Shown in pieces: positions 8,082-17,816 of a stretch of 64,000 bases of DNA (positions are counted from its first letter, which is position 1; each line of letters begins with the position of its first letter). Both the position numbers and the translations under genes were made by a program. A model generated the notes under the pieces. That model had not been told where the DNA came from, did no database searches, and worked only from the letters and a program-made list of their open reading frames with translations. The stretch spans positions 48,491 to 112,490 of the forward strand of contig NZ_JAIHON010000022.1 of the NCBI RefSeq assembly GCF_021173675.1, in the 5' to 3' direction. This stretch comes from Streptomyces lincolnensis (GTDB taxonomy: Bacteria; Actinomycetota; Actinomycetes; Streptomycetales; Streptomycetaceae).

Positions 8082-10217
8082 TCAGCCGTTGCGCTTCCAG
8101 CGCGGCTTGTCGTCACGGCGGCCGAAGGAGGAACCGGCCGGGCGGTCGTCACGACGGCCGTGCGGGCGGTCGTGGCCGCCGGAGCGGAAACCTCCACCGG
8201 TGGGGCGGTCGCCCTGACGGTCACGGTTGAAGGGACGGTCGCTGCCCCGGTGGGTGGACGGACGCTCGTCACGACGGTCACGGTTGAAACCGCCCGAGGG
8301 ACGCTCGTCACGACGGTCACGGTTGAAACCACCGGTGGGGCGGTCGTCACGACGGTCGCGGTTGAAGCCACCCGAGGGGCGGTCGTCACGACGGAAGCCG
8401 CCCGAGGGACGCTCGTCACGACGGTCACGGTTGAAACCACCGGTGGGGCGGTCGTCACGGCGGTCACGGTTGAACCCACCCGAGGAGCGGTCGTCACGAC
8501 GCTCGAAGGAACGGCCACCACGGTCGTCACGGCGGTCGTCACGGCGGAACCCGCCACGCTCGCCGTCACGGCGGTCACGGTTGAACCCACCCGAGGAGCG
8601 GTCGTCACGACGCTCGAAGGAACGGCCACCACGGTCGTCCCGACGCTCGTAGTTGCCCCGCTCGTCACGGCGCTGCCGCGGCTGCTCGTACGCGGGACGC
8701 TCGGCGGGCTGCTCGGCGACCACGGCCTCAGCCGCCTCCGCCGCCTCAGCCACCACGGCCTGCGCCTCGGCGACCGCGGTCTCCGGGTCCTCGCCCCGCT
8801 CGCGGGCGGCACGGGCGACCAGACGGTCGGCCTCCTCGCGCAGCTCGGCCGCGCGACGCTGCGCCCGCTCCAGCTGCTTGCTGAGGTGGGCGACCTCGCG
8901 CTCGGCCTGCTGAGCCGCGTTGGCCGCGGACTCGGACTGGACCTCGGTCATCGAACGGGCGCCGGTGATCTCGGCGACCTCGGGCTCGAAGGCCGTACCG
9001 GAGTTGATGATGTGACGCCCGGCGTCGACGCCCGCGTCCTCCATCAGCCGGAAGATCTGGCGCCGCTGGTGCGGCAGGGACAGCGACACGACCGTGCCGG
9101 TACGGCCCGCGCGAGCGGTACGGCCGGCGCGGTGCAGGTAGTCCTTGTGGTCACCGGCGGGGTCGACGTTCAGGACGAGGTCGATGCCGTCGACGTGGAT
9201 GCCGCGGGCGGCGACGTCGGTGGCGACGAGCGCGTTGACGTAGCCCTTCTTGAAGTCCTCCAGCACCCGGGTGCGCGCGCCCTGCGTCATACCGCCGTGC
9301 AGCGCGTCGGCCTTCACACCGGCGTCGCACAGCTGCTCGGCGATGCGGTCGGCGCCCAGCTGGGTGCGGACGAAGATGATGGTGCGGCCCTTGCGGGAGG
9401 CGATCGCGGCGGTGACCGGCGCCTTGTCCTTGGGCTTCACGATCAGGATGTGGTGCGACATGGTCGTGACGTTGCCCTGGGCGCTGTCGACCTCGTGCGT
9501 GACCGGGTTGCTCAGGTAGCGCTTGACCAGCGTGGAGATCTCGTTCTCCATCGTGGCCGAGAACAGCATCCGCTGGCCGCCGGCCGGGATCTGGTCGAGC
9601 AGCTCGGTGACCTCGGGCAGGAAGCCCAGGTCGGACATCTGGTCGGCCTCGTCGAGGACGGCGACCTCGACGTTCTCCAGGGAGCAGGCGCCGCGGTTGA
9701 TGATGTCGCGCAGCCGGCCCGGGGTGGCGACGAGGATGTCGACGCCGCGCTCCAGGGCGTAGATCTGGTTGCCCATCGACGTACCGCCGCAGACGACCTT
9801 CATCTTGAGGCCGAGGACGTCGCCGTAGGGCTGGAGGGCGTCCGCGACCTGCATCGCGAGCTCACGGGTCGGCGTGAGGATGACGGCACGCGGCTTGTGC
9901 TTCTCGGTGCGGCCGCCGGCGAGACGCGCCATGGTCGGCAGACCGAAGGAGAGGGTCTTGCCGGAGCCGGTGCGGCCACGGCCGAGGATGTCCTTGCCGG
10001 CCAGGGCGTCCGGGATGGTCGCGGCCTGGATCGGGAAGGGGGTGGTCACGCCGTTCTGGGCGAGCTTGCGCACGACGCCCTCGGGGAGACCGAGGCTCGC
10101 GAAGGTGACCTCGGGGGTCTCCGCCACGGTCTCGTTGGTCTCGTTCGCGTCGTCCTCGGGGCCGTTTTCGGGGCCGTTCTCGGGCACGACGACGTGATCA
10201 GTACTGGAAATGGACAT
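8082..10217 (-). CDS. DEAD-box RNA helicase with RG/DR-rich repeated tail
   Basis: A 711-residue ATP-dependent RNA helicase, probably acting in ribosome assembly or mRNA turnover. In order it shows the Q motif (FASLGLPEGVV), Walker A (GRTGSGKT), PTRELAMQV, VATPGR, DEAD (VLDEADQM), SAT and HRAGRTARAGRTG. After about residue 440 there is a coiled-coil-like E/R-rich stretch (KQLERAQRRAAELREEADRL), then roughly 190 residues of imperfect repeats around GGFNRDRRDDR and ERRDDRSS. This basic disordered tail is expected to bind RNA. The start ATG 10217 (MSISSTD) gives the expected N-terminus; the longer upstream frame is not family-like. The 355 bases upstream hold its leader and promoter and no other gene. 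Confidence 0.93.
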   Translation of the reverse strand: MSISSTDHVVVPENGPENGPEDDANETNETVAETPEVTFASLGLPEGVVRKLAQNGVTTPFPIQAATIPDALAGKDILGRGRTGSGKTLSFGLPTMARLAGGRTEKHKPRAVILTPTRELAMQVADALQPYGDVLGLKMKVVCGGTSMGNQIYALERGVDILVATPGRLRDIINRGACSLENVEVAVLDEADQMSDLGFLPEVTELLDQIPAGGQRMLFSATMENEISTLVKRYLSNPVTHEVDSAQGNVTTMSHHILIVKPKDKAPVTAAIASRKGRTIIFVRTQLGADRIAEQLCDAGVKADALHGGMTQGARTRVLEDFKKGYVNALVATDVAARGIHVDGIDLVLNVDPAGDHKDYLHRAGRTARAGRTGTVVSLSLPHQRRQIFRLMEDAGVDAGRHIINSGTAFEPEVAEITGARSMTEVQSESAANAAQQAEREVAHLSKQLERAQRRAAELREEADRLVARAARERGEDPETAVAEAQAVVAEAAEAAEAVVAEQPAERPAYEQPRQRRDERGNYERRDDRGGRSFERRDDRSSGGFNRDRRDGERGGFRRDDRRDDRGGRSFERRDDRSSGGFNRDRRDDRPTGGFNRDRRDERPSGGFRRDDRPSGGFNRDRRDDRPTGGFNRDRRDERPSGGFNRDRRDERPSTHRGSDRPFNRDRQGDRPTGGGFRSGGHDRPHGRRDDRPAGSSFGRRDDKPRWKRNG
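8225..8660 (-). repeat. In-frame degenerate repeats encoding the helicase tail
   Basis: About a dozen imperfect units of roughly 27-40 bases recur in frame, each with motifs such as CGTCACGACGGTCACGGTTG on the plus strand. They encode FNRDRRD(D/E)RP and FERRDDRSS blocks. Unit order and length vary, as expected of an expanding and contracting coding repeat, and they keep the frame throughout. Confidence 0.8.
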
Positions 10218-10572
10218 GCGTAAGCGAAACCTTCCGGAGTCTCGTCGGCACGCGCCCGTCAACTCCGTGATTCGCAATACGACCGCCTCTATGCGGTCAG
10301 CCACGGCAAGGGAGAGAACGCGCCACACGGCGCTCTCTGCAATGGCGCCGGGCAATGGGATCAAACGATCTACCACCATACGCACCCACCACCCCCGAAG
10401 GCAAACCGAGCCAGGGAGTCGTGGGCCACACACGGATCACACCGGGTCTCCCACCGCACCGACGCACACAGCTGTCAGGACGCAACCGAACCAACACACC
10501 GGAGCCGCCACTTTGTTCCCGCGGGGGTCTCCGGGTGAGGGGGACCGCGCCGGCGGTCGGGCGACCTGCGGC

Positions 10573-11097
10573 CTACGCCGGTGAGCCCGCCTCCGGTGCC
10601 GGCTCGCGCTGGGTGAGTTGCGGCTGGGTCTCCGGGTGCGCCGAGGACGACGGTTCGGCGACGGTCGGGGTGGGCGTCGGTGAGGCGGGCGGCTCCTGCG
10701 TGGGCGTCGGCTGGGGCTCCACCGTGCGCGTGGGCGTCGGCTCGGCCCGGGTGGGCGTCGGCGCTCCGGGCTTCGGGGGCTTGTCCGGCTTGGTCCCGGC
10801 CGAGGCGGAGGCGCTGACCTCGGCCGACGGGGAACCCGAGGGGGCCGCCGACTCCCCCTTGCCCTTCTTGTGCCGGCCCTGGCCGTGCTTGCCGTCACCG
10901 GCCGCCGCGTCGAGACCCGAGCCGCCGCCCGACACCGCCGTCCCACCGTCCGGCTCGGCACCTCCCCGCTGCCCGGCCGAGTGCGACGGCTCGACGCGCT
11001 TGCCGCCGTCGCCGTCACCCACGCTCATGCAGCCGGCGGCAGCGGCGACGGCCATGACCGTGGCGGCGAGACGAACGGGTACGTACAAGGGGCGCAC
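10573..11097 (-). CDS. Small Pro/Thr-rich lipoprotein
   Basis: A 174-residue predicted lipoprotein. The GTG start at 11097 follows a clear GGAGGTGG site. A hydrophobic segment (LAATVMAVAAAAGC) ends in a lipobox-like AAGC, so the mature protein would be lipid-anchored at Cys23. The remainder is disordered: Gly/Lys-rich, then Pro/Thr-rich with repeated PTPTRT and SPTPTPTV motifs resembling cell-wall spacer sequence. No catalytic domain is visible and function is unknown. Confidence 0.6.
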   Translation of the reverse strand: MRPLYVPVRLAATVMAVAAAAGCMSVGDGDGGKRVEPSHSAGQRGGAEPDGGTAVSGGGSGLDAAAGDGKHGQGRHKKGKGESAAPSGSPSAEVSASASAGTKPDKPPKPGAPTPTRAEPTPTRTVEPQPTPTQEPPASPTPTPTVAEPSSSAHPETQPQLTQREPAPEAGSPA

Positions 11098-11250
11098 GAG
11101 GCCACCTCCGAGGGTGGGATGAAGGAGTCAACCCGTTCAACTCCCGCCGCCCACAAGAGGACACGCGACCGGTATCCGACGGCGCACGCCGACGGCGCCA
11201 CCGGCTCACCCGCGTCCGTCAGCCGGACCGACAGCCGCAACCCGCGCCCC

Positions 11251-11601
11251 TCACCCGTACCCGAGCGCATGCAGCCGCGCGTCGTCGATCCCGAAGTGAT
11301 GGGCGATCTCGTGCACCACCGTCACCTCCGTCTCCGCCACGACCTCCTCCCGCGACCCGCACATCCGCAGCGTCGGCCCCCGGTAGATCGTGATCCGGTC
11401 CGGCAGCACACCGGCGTACCACTCGCCCCGGTCGGTCAGCGGAGTCCCCTCGTAGAGCCCGAGCAGCTCGGGATCGTCCGCGGGCGGCTCGTCCTCGACG
11501 AACACCGCGACGTTGTCCATCAGCCGCGTCAACTCCGGCGGAATCCGGTCCAGCGCCTCGGCGACCAATTCCTCGAACTCCTCGCGCGTCATCTCCAGCA
11601 C
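11251..11601 (-). CDS. Zincin-like metallopeptidase family protein (DUF1025 type)
   Basis: About 116 residues, the usual size for this family of small cytoplasmic zincins. The catalytic motif HEIAHHFGID lies near the C-terminus, with HExxH plus a downstream D as expected for a minimal metallopeptidase fold. N-terminal sequence MTREEFEELVAEALD and MDNVAVFVEDEP match the family as I remember it. The start is set at GTG 11601; ATG 11592 and ATG 11610 are close alternatives. It is divergent from the metallophosphoesterase gene starting at 11688. The substrate is unknown. Confidence 0.82.
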   Translation of the reverse strand: MLEMTREEFEELVAEALDRIPPELTRLMDNVAVFVEDEPPADDPELLGLYEGTPLTDRGEWYAGVLPDRITIYRGPTLRMCGSREEVVAETEVTVVHEIAHHFGIDDARLHALGYG

Positions 11602-11687
11602 AGGCCCCATTGTCCGGTACGGGACGGACGTACGAGAGTCATGAGCACGCCCGCATATCCGCATCCGGACTTGGGCATACGGGACCA

Positions 11688-13271
11688 ATGGTCCGCGTCC
11701 CCCTCGCCGTCCGGAACACCGTGCACCAGCTGCGCAAGACCCCGCGTGCCCTGGCCCGCCACTACCGCACCCGCCGTCCCCACCCGACCGTCGAACTCGT
11801 CCACCAGCCGCACCCCTGGGCCCGCGCCCTCGGCCTGGTCACCGTCGTCGTCCTCGGCGCCTGGCTCGGCCTGCTGATCGTGGGCAACGTCCGGGTGCCG
11901 GTCGGCCCCATGAACACGACGATGACGCTGCGCCCGTCCCTCACCGGCGGCACGAAGATCAACGTCTCACCGCTCGGCGCGCTCCAGCTGGACAGCCACC
12001 ACGCCCCCGTCCGCCTGGACGTCAACGTCGACCAGCTCGACCCGGTCCGCTCCCAGGCCCTGGTCGACCACCCCGAGCGGCTCTCCGGCCTCCAGGACGA
12101 GGTCACCCGGGACGTCGGACACGGCACCCTGGACCTCGCCGTGCGCTCCTGCGTGGCCGTCGTCGCCGGCGCCACCACCCTCGGCCTCGCCGTCTACCGC
12201 CGCCCCCGCCGCGCCCTGGCCTGCGGCGGCCTCGCCCTGACCCTGCTGGCCGCCTCGGGCGGCACCGCCTACGCCACCTGGAACCCCGGCTCGGTCCTCG
12301 AACCGCGCTTCTCCGGCCTGCTCTCCTCGGCCCCGTCCCTGGTCGGCAACGCCCGCAGCATCGTCACCGAATTCGACGTCTACCAGAAGGAGTTGGCCCG
12401 CCTGGTCACCAACGTGACCAAGCTCTACGACGCCACCTCCACGCTCCCGGCCTACGCGCCCGACCCGACCACGATCCGCGTCCTGCACGTCTCCGACATC
12501 CATCTGAACCCGGCGAGCTGGAAGATCATCGCCTCACTGGTGGAGCAGTACAAGGTCGACGTCATCGTCGACTCCGGCGACACGATGGACCACGGCACGG
12601 CGGCCGAGAACGGCTTCCTGGACCCGATCGAGGACCTCGGCGCGCCCTACGTCTGGGTGCGCGGCAACCACGACTCCCGCGTGACCCAGCGCTATCTGGA
12701 GGGCCTGAAGAACGTCCACGTCCTGGACGACGGCAAGGCGACCACCATCGCCGGCCTGCGCTTCTCGGGCATCGGCGACCCCCAGTTCACCCCCGACCGC
12801 TCCGGCCGGCCCGACGCCTCGCAGTCCCAGGAACTGGCCGGCGCCCGCCTCGCCGCCGCCCTGCGCGACCAGCGCACCGCGGGCACTCCTGTCGACATCG
12901 CCGTCGCCCACGAGCCCGCGGCGGCCCGGATGGTCGACGGCACGGTGCCCCTGGTCCTGTCCGGCCACCTCCACCACGAGGAGATGGAGATCATGAAGAA
13001 CGGCACCCGGCTGCGCGTCGAGGGCTCCACCGGCGGCAGCGGCCTGCGCGCCATCGAGGGCAAGTACCCCGACCCCATCGAGGCCTCGATCCTCTACGTC
13101 GACCGCGACTCCCGCCGCCTCCAGGCCTGGGACGCGATCGAACTGGGCGGCCTGGGCCTGACGACCGCCGAGGTCAGCCGCCACCTCGCCGAGGAGAACC
13201 AGCCCGGCGCCACCCCGTCGCCCTCACCCTCCCCCAGCCCCTCCCCGAGCCCGGCCACCAGCTCCCCGTAA
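11688..13271 (+). CDS. Membrane-anchored metallophosphoesterase
   Basis: A 527-residue protein. Hydrophobic segments near residues 45-65 and in the 170-210 region anchor it. The calcineurin-like phosphoesterase domain follows, with DIHLN, DSGDTMDHG, GNHDSR, AHEP and SGHLHHEE, the full set of metal ligands for a two-metal phosphoesterase. The C-terminus is a short Pro/Ser repeat tail (SPSPSPSPSPS). ATG 11688 is preferred over the longer frame because it gives MVRVPLAVRN and keeps the intergenic region with the divergent zincin gene. The substrate is unknown. The tRNA cluster lies 80 bases downstream. Confidence 0.88.
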   Translation: MVRVPLAVRNTVHQLRKTPRALARHYRTRRPHPTVELVHQPHPWARALGLVTVVVLGAWLGLLIVGNVRVPVGPMNTTMTLRPSLTGGTKINVSPLGALQLDSHHAPVRLDVNVDQLDPVRSQALVDHPERLSGLQDEVTRDVGHGTLDLAVRSCVAVVAGATTLGLAVYRRPRRALACGGLALTLLAASGGTAYATWNPGSVLEPRFSGLLSSAPSLVGNARSIVTEFDVYQKELARLVTNVTKLYDATSTLPAYAPDPTTIRVLHVSDIHLNPASWKIIASLVEQYKVDVIVDSGDTMDHGTAAENGFLDPIEDLGAPYVWVRGNHDSRVTQRYLEGLKNVHVLDDGKATTIAGLRFSGIGDPQFTPDRSGRPDASQSQELAGARLAAALRDQRTAGTPVDIAVAHEPAAARMVDGTVPLVLSGHLHHEEMEIMKNGTRLRVEGSTGGSGLRAIEGKYPDPIEASILYVDRDSRRLQAWDAIELGGLGLTTAEVSRHLAEENQPGATPSPSPSPSPSPSPATSSP

Positions 13272-13351
13272 ACCGTTTTGGCGATCCCTCCCGGCATCCC
13301 ATATGCTTCTCACGTCCCCGACGCGCTGCGAAGCGCCCAGGCGGGCCGATA

Positions 13352-13424
13352 GCCCTCATCGTCTAGCGGCCTAGGACGCCGCCCTTTCAAGGCGGTAGCA
13401 CGGGTTCGAATCCCGTTGGGGGCA
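13352..13424 (+). tRNA. tRNA-Glu (anticodon TTC)
   Basis: A 73-nt cloverleaf with acceptor GCCCTCA/TGGGGGC, anticodon stem CCGCC/GGCGG, loop CTTTCAA (anticodon TTC), and T arm GGTTCGAATCC. It is first in a Glu-Asp-Phe cluster. Confidence 0.95.
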
Positions 13425-13459
13425 CGCAACACCGTGTGCGACACTGTCGTACATCGCTT

Positions 13460-13534
13460 GGTCCTGTGGAGCAGTTTGGAGTGCTCGCCACCCTGTCAAG
13501 GTGGAGGCCGCGGGTTCAAATCCCGTCAGGACCG
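13460..13534 (+). tRNA. tRNA-Asp (anticodon GTC), copy 1
   Basis: 75 nt: acceptor GGTCCTG/CAGGACC, anticodon stem CCACC/GGTGG with loop CTGTCAA. It is identical base for base to the copy at 17817-17891. Confidence 0.95.
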
Positions 13535-13558
13535 CTGAGACTTCCTCGGAAGTCTCGT

Positions 13559-13632
13559 GGCTGGGTAGCTCAGTTGGTACGAGCGACCGCCTGAAAAGCG
13601 GTAGGTCGCCGGTTCGATCCCGGCCCCAGCCA
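13559..13632 (+). tRNA. tRNA-Phe (anticodon GAA)
   Basis: 74 nt: acceptor GGCTGGG/CCCAGCC, anticodon stem ACCGC/GCGGT with anticodon GAA, T arm GGTTCGATCCC. Confidence 0.95.
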
Positions 13633-13638
13633 CCCTCT

Positions 13639-13670
13639 CGAAGGCCCCGATCTCCGGATCGGGGCCTTCG
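13639..13670 (+). terminator. Terminator of the tRNA Glu-Asp-Phe cluster
   Basis: A perfect 14-bp hairpin (13639-13652 with 13657-13670, loop TCCG) starts 6 bases past tRNA-Phe. There is no long T tract. Confidence 0.75.
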
Positions 13671-13763
13671 ACGTTCCCGAGGCTCCCATGGGGGGCTCCC
13701 CGCGAGCCGCTGCGGCAAAAGCGTTCGCCAGGAATTTCCCGGGGATGAGATCCTGGATCGCGT

Positions 13764-16700
13764 ATGTCTACGCACCCTGCCCCCGCCCCCGGTACCCCCG
13801 CTCTCGGCGATCTCGCCGCCCGCCTGACCGAGCTGTCCCTGCGCGACGCGCACCGGCTCGGGCGCAGGCTCGAAGGCGCGCGCCGGATCCGTAAGCCCGA
13901 GGCCCTGGCCGCCGTTCTCGCGGAGGTCGAGGCGGAGGTCGTGCGGGCCGAGGAGCGGATGGGCGCACGCCGGGCGCGGGTGCCCCGGGTGAGCTATCCC
14001 GAGCAGCTGCCCGTCAGCCAGAAGAAGGACGACATCGCGGCCGCCATCCGTGATCACCAGGTCGTCATCGTGGCCGGTGAGACCGGCTCCGGCAAGACCA
14101 CCCAGATCCCGAAGATCTGTCTTGAGCTCGGGCGCGGGGTCCGGGGCATGATCGGGCACACCCAGCCCCGCCGTATCGCCGCCCGTACCGTCGCCGAGCG
14201 GGTCGCCGAGGAGCTGGACACCCCACTCGGGGAGTCCGTCGGCTGGAAGGTGCGGTTCACCGACCAGGTGAACCCGGACGGCACGTTCATCAAGCTGATG
14301 ACGGACGGCATCCTGCTGGCCGAGATCCAGACCGACCGCGAGCTGCGCGCCTACGACACGATCATCATCGACGAGGCCCACGAGCGGTCTCTCAACATCG
14401 ACTTCCTCCTCGGCTACCTGGCCCAGCTGCTGCCGAAGCGGCCGGATCTGAAGGTCGTCATCACGTCGGCGACCATCGACCCCGAGCGGTTCTCCCGGCA
14501 CTTCGGTGACGCCCCGATCGTGGAGGTCAGCGGCCGGACGTATCCGGTGGAGGTGCGGTATCGCCCCCTCCTCGAAGAGGACTCCGAGGACTCCGACCGC
14601 GACCAGATCACCGCGATCTGCGACGCCGTGGAGGAGCTCCAGGGGGAGGGCAAGGGCGACATCCTCGTCTTCCTCTCGGGTGAGCGGGAGATCCGGGACA
14701 CCGCGGACGCGCTCGTGAAGAAGAACTACCGCTTCACCGAGGTCCTCCCCCTGTACGCCCGGCTCTCGCACGCCGAGCAGCACAGGGTCTTCCAGCCGCA
14801 CACCGGCCGCAGGATCGTTCTGGCGACCAACGTCGCCGAGACCTCGCTGACCGTGCCGGGCATCAAGTACGTCATCGACCCGGGCTTCGCCCGGATCTCC
14901 CGCTACAGCCACCGCACCAAGGTCCAGCGGCTGCCCATCGAGCCGGTCTCGCAGGCCAGCGCCAACCAGCGCAAGGGCCGCTGCGGCCGGACCAGCGACG
15001 GCATCTGCATCCGGCTGTACAGCGAGGAGGACTTCGAGGCCCGCCCGGAGTTCACCGACGCGGAGATCCTGCGGACGAACCTCGCCTCCGTCATCCTCCA
15101 GATGACCGCGGCCGGCCTCGGCGAGATCGAGAAGTTCCCCTTCATCGACCCGCCGGACCACCGCAACATCCGCGACGGTGTCCAACTCCTCCAGGAGCTG
15201 GGCGCGTTGGACCCGGCGCAGAAGGACGTACGCAAGCGGCTCACCCAGACCGGCCGGAAGCTGGCGCAGCTGCCGGTCGACCCGCGTCTGGCGCGCATGG
15301 TGCTGGAGGCCGACAAGAACGGCTGTGTCCGGGAGGTCATGGTCATAGCGGCGGCGCTGTCCATCCAGGACCCGCGTGAGCGCCCCGCCGACAAGCAGAC
15401 CCAGGCCGACCAGCAGCACGCCCGCTTCCGTGACGAGACCAGCGACTTCCTCGCCTATCTGAACCTGTGGCGGTACATCCGGGAGCAGCAGAAGGAGCGC
15501 GGCTCGTCGTCCTTCCGTCGCATGTGCAAGCAGGAGTACCTGAACTTCCTGCGCATCCGCGAGTGGCAGGACATCTACTCCCAACTGCGTACGGTCGCCA
15601 AGCAGATGGGCATCCATCTGAACGAGGACGATGCGGCCGACCAGAGCATCCACGTCTCCCTCCTCGCCGGTCTGCTCTCGCACGTCGGTATGAAGGACGT
15701 GAAGGACGGCAACAAGAACGAGTACCTGGGCGCCCGCAACGCCAAGTTCGCGATCTTCCCGGGCTCCGCGCTCTTCAAGAAGCAGCCGCGTTTCGTGATG
15801 TCGGCGGAGCTGGTGGAGACCTCCCGGCTCTGGGCCCGCGTGAACGCGAAGATCGAGCCGGAGTGGGTGGAGCCGCTCGCCGAGCATCTCCTCAAGCGCA
15901 CCTACAGCGAGCCCCACTGGGAGAAGGACCAGGCCGCGGTGATGGCGTTCGAGAAGGTCACGCTGTACGGCGTGCCGATCGTCGCCCAGCGGAAGGTGAA
16001 CTACGGCCGGATCGACCCGGAGACCTCCCGCGAGCTTTTCATCCGCAACGCCCTGGTCGAGGGCGACTGGCGTACCCACCACAAGTTCTTCGCCGACAAC
16101 CGCAGACTCCTCAGCGAGGTCGAGGAGTTGGAGCACCGCGCCCGGCGCCGGGACATCGTGGTCGACGACGACACCCTCTTCGACTTCTACGAGCAGCGGG
16201 TGCCCGACCACGTGGTCTCCGGCGCCCACTTCGACTCCTGGTGGAAGCACAAGCGGCACGAGCAGCCCGACTTCCTGGACTTCGAGCGGGAGATGCTCAT
16301 CCGGGAGTCGGCGGAGGCGGTCACGAAGGCCGACTATCCCGACTCCTGGCGGCAGGGGCAGCTCAAGTTCCGGGTCACCTACCAGTTCGAACCGGGTGCG
16401 GACGCCGACGGTGTGACCGTCCACATCCCGCTCCAGGTCCTCAACCAGGTCACGGACGAGGGCTTCGACTGGCAGATCCCGGGGCTGCGGGAGGAACTGG
16501 TCACCGAGTTGATCCGATCGCTCCCGAAGCCGATCCGCCGCAACTACGTGCCGGCGCCGAACTTCGCGAAGCGGTTCCTGGACTCGGCGGTGCCCTTGCA
16601 GGAGCCGCTGACGGTCACGATGGCCCGTGAGCTCAAGCGCATGGTCGGGGTGCCGTTCGAGGCCGAGGACTTCGACTGGTCGAGGGTTCCGGAGCATCTG

Positions 16701-17723
16701 CGGATCACCTTCCGGATCGTCGACGAACGGCGGCGGAAGCTGGCCGAGGACAAGGACCTCCAGGCGCTGCAGCTCCAGCTGAAGCCGAAGGCGCGCAAGG
16801 CCCTCTCCCAGGCGGCCGCGGCGACCGCGGAGCGCCATGGCGGGGAGTCCCTGGAGCGCAAGGGGCTGACCGACTGGACGATCGGCTCCCTCACCCGGGT
16901 CTTCGAGACCCGCCGGGCCGGCCAGCCGGTCAAGGCGTACCCGGCGCTCGTGGACGACGGCGACACCGTCTCCGTACGCCTCTTCGACACGGAGGCGGAG
17001 CAGGCGGAGGCGATGTGGAAGGGCACGCGCCGGCTGGTCCTGCGCAACATCCCGGTCAATCCGGCGAAGTTCGCGTCCGAGAAGCTGACGAACCCGCAGA
17101 AGCTGGCGCTCTCGGCGAATCCGCACGGCTCGATCCAGGCGCTGTTCGACGACTGCGCGATGGCTGCGGCGGACAAGCTGATCGGCGACTTCGGCGGCCC
17201 GGCGTGGGACGAGGAGTCGTATCGGAAGCTCTACGACAAGGTGCGCGCGGAGATCGTCGACACGACGGTCCGTACGGTGGGCCAGGTGCAGCAGGTGCTG
17301 GCCGCCTGGCAGGCCTGTGAGCGCCGTCTGAAGGCCGCACGGAGCCCTGCCCTGCTCCCGAACCTCCAGGACGTCCGCAAGCAGCTGGACGCGCTGGTGA
17401 AGCCCGGGTTCGTCACGGAGGCGGGGCTGCGGCGGCTGCCGGACCTGATGCGCTATCTGGTGGCCGCGGACCGGCGCCTCCAGCAGATGCCGACAGGCGT
17501 CCAGCGGGACACCACCCGCATGGAGAAGGTCCACGAGATGCAGGACGAGTACGCCTGGCTCCTGGAGCAGATGCCCCGGGGCCGGCCGGTCCCCTCCACC
17601 GTGCTGGACATCCGCTGGATGATCGAGGAACTCCGCGTCAGCTATTTCGCCCACGCCCTGGGCACGGCGTACCCCGTCTCCGACAAGCGGATCGTGAAGG
17701 CGATCGACGCGGCCGTACCGTAA
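13764..17723 (+). CDS. hrpA: ATP-dependent RNA helicase HrpA
   Basis: A 1319-residue DEAH-box (DExH) RNA helicase, close to the usual ~1300 residues of bacterial HrpA, which acts on mRNA and stalled ribosomes. Visible motifs in order: Walker A GETGSGKTT, QPRRIAARTVA, DEAHERS, TSATID, ATNVAETS, and motif VI QRKGRCGR. The helicase-associated and OB-fold domains follow, and the long C-terminal DUF3418-type region typical of HrpA extends to the end. The start is ATG 13764 (MSTHPAPAPGT). The gene sits alone between two tRNA-Asp copies. Confidence 0.95.
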   Translation: MSTHPAPAPGTPALGDLAARLTELSLRDAHRLGRRLEGARRIRKPEALAAVLAEVEAEVVRAEERMGARRARVPRVSYPEQLPVSQKKDDIAAAIRDHQVVIVAGETGSGKTTQIPKICLELGRGVRGMIGHTQPRRIAARTVAERVAEELDTPLGESVGWKVRFTDQVNPDGTFIKLMTDGILLAEIQTDRELRAYDTIIIDEAHERSLNIDFLLGYLAQLLPKRPDLKVVITSATIDPERFSRHFGDAPIVEVSGRTYPVEVRYRPLLEEDSEDSDRDQITAICDAVEELQGEGKGDILVFLSGEREIRDTADALVKKNYRFTEVLPLYARLSHAEQHRVFQPHTGRRIVLATNVAETSLTVPGIKYVIDPGFARISRYSHRTKVQRLPIEPVSQASANQRKGRCGRTSDGICIRLYSEEDFEARPEFTDAEILRTNLASVILQMTAAGLGEIEKFPFIDPPDHRNIRDGVQLLQELGALDPAQKDVRKRLTQTGRKLAQLPVDPRLARMVLEADKNGCVREVMVIAAALSIQDPRERPADKQTQADQQHARFRDETSDFLAYLNLWRYIREQQKERGSSSFRRMCKQEYLNFLRIREWQDIYSQLRTVAKQMGIHLNEDDAADQSIHVSLLAGLLSHVGMKDVKDGNKNEYLGARNAKFAIFPGSALFKKQPRFVMSAELVETSRLWARVNAKIEPEWVEPLAEHLLKRTYSEPHWEKDQAAVMAFEKVTLYGVPIVAQRKVNYGRIDPETSRELFIRNALVEGDWRTHHKFFADNRRLLSEVEELEHRARRRDIVVDDDTLFDFYEQRVPDHVVSGAHFDSWWKHKRHEQPDFLDFEREMLIRESAEAVTKADYPDSWRQGQLKFRVTYQFEPGADADGVTVHIPLQVLNQVTDEGFDWQIPGLREELVTELIRSLPKPIRRNYVPAPNFAKRFLDSAVPLQEPLTVTMARELKRMVGVPFEAEDFDWSRVPEHLRITFRIVDERRRKLAEDKDLQALQLQLKPKARKALSQAAAATAERHGGESLERKGLTDWTIGSLTRVFETRRAGQPVKAYPALVDDGDTVSVRLFDTEAEQAEAMWKGTRRLVLRNIPVNPAKFASEKLTNPQKLALSANPHGSIQALFDDCAMAAADKLIGDFGGPAWDEESYRKLYDKVRAEIVDTTVRTVGQVQQVLAAWQACERRLKAARSPALLPNLQDVRKQLDALVKPGFVTEAGLRRLPDLMRYLVAADRRLQQMPTGVQRDTTRMEKVHEMQDEYAWLLEQMPRGRPVPSTVLDIRWMIEELRVSYFAHALGTAYPVSDKRIVKAIDAAVP

Positions 17724-17816
17724 CCGCTCGCACACCCTGGGTGAGTTCGCGCAGCGGGCACCCCCTCCTGTACAGTCCTTCTCGCAGCGCAACGCACGAA
17801 TGGCGCCGCGAAACCT

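Noticed and set aside
8225..8660. Regular repeats that resemble a CRISPR array
   Set aside because: Units are in frame within the helicase gene, vary in length and have no unique spacers or cas genes.
6273..10223. A 1316-codon plus-strand open frame
   Set aside because: It lies antisense to the VCBS protein and DEAD-box helicase genes, whose protein motifs are clear. Long antisense frames are normal in high-GC DNA.
13371..17792. A 1473-codon minus-strand open frame
   Set aside because: It is antisense to hrpA and also runs through tRNA genes; its product is a Leu/Arg/Gly-rich artefact.
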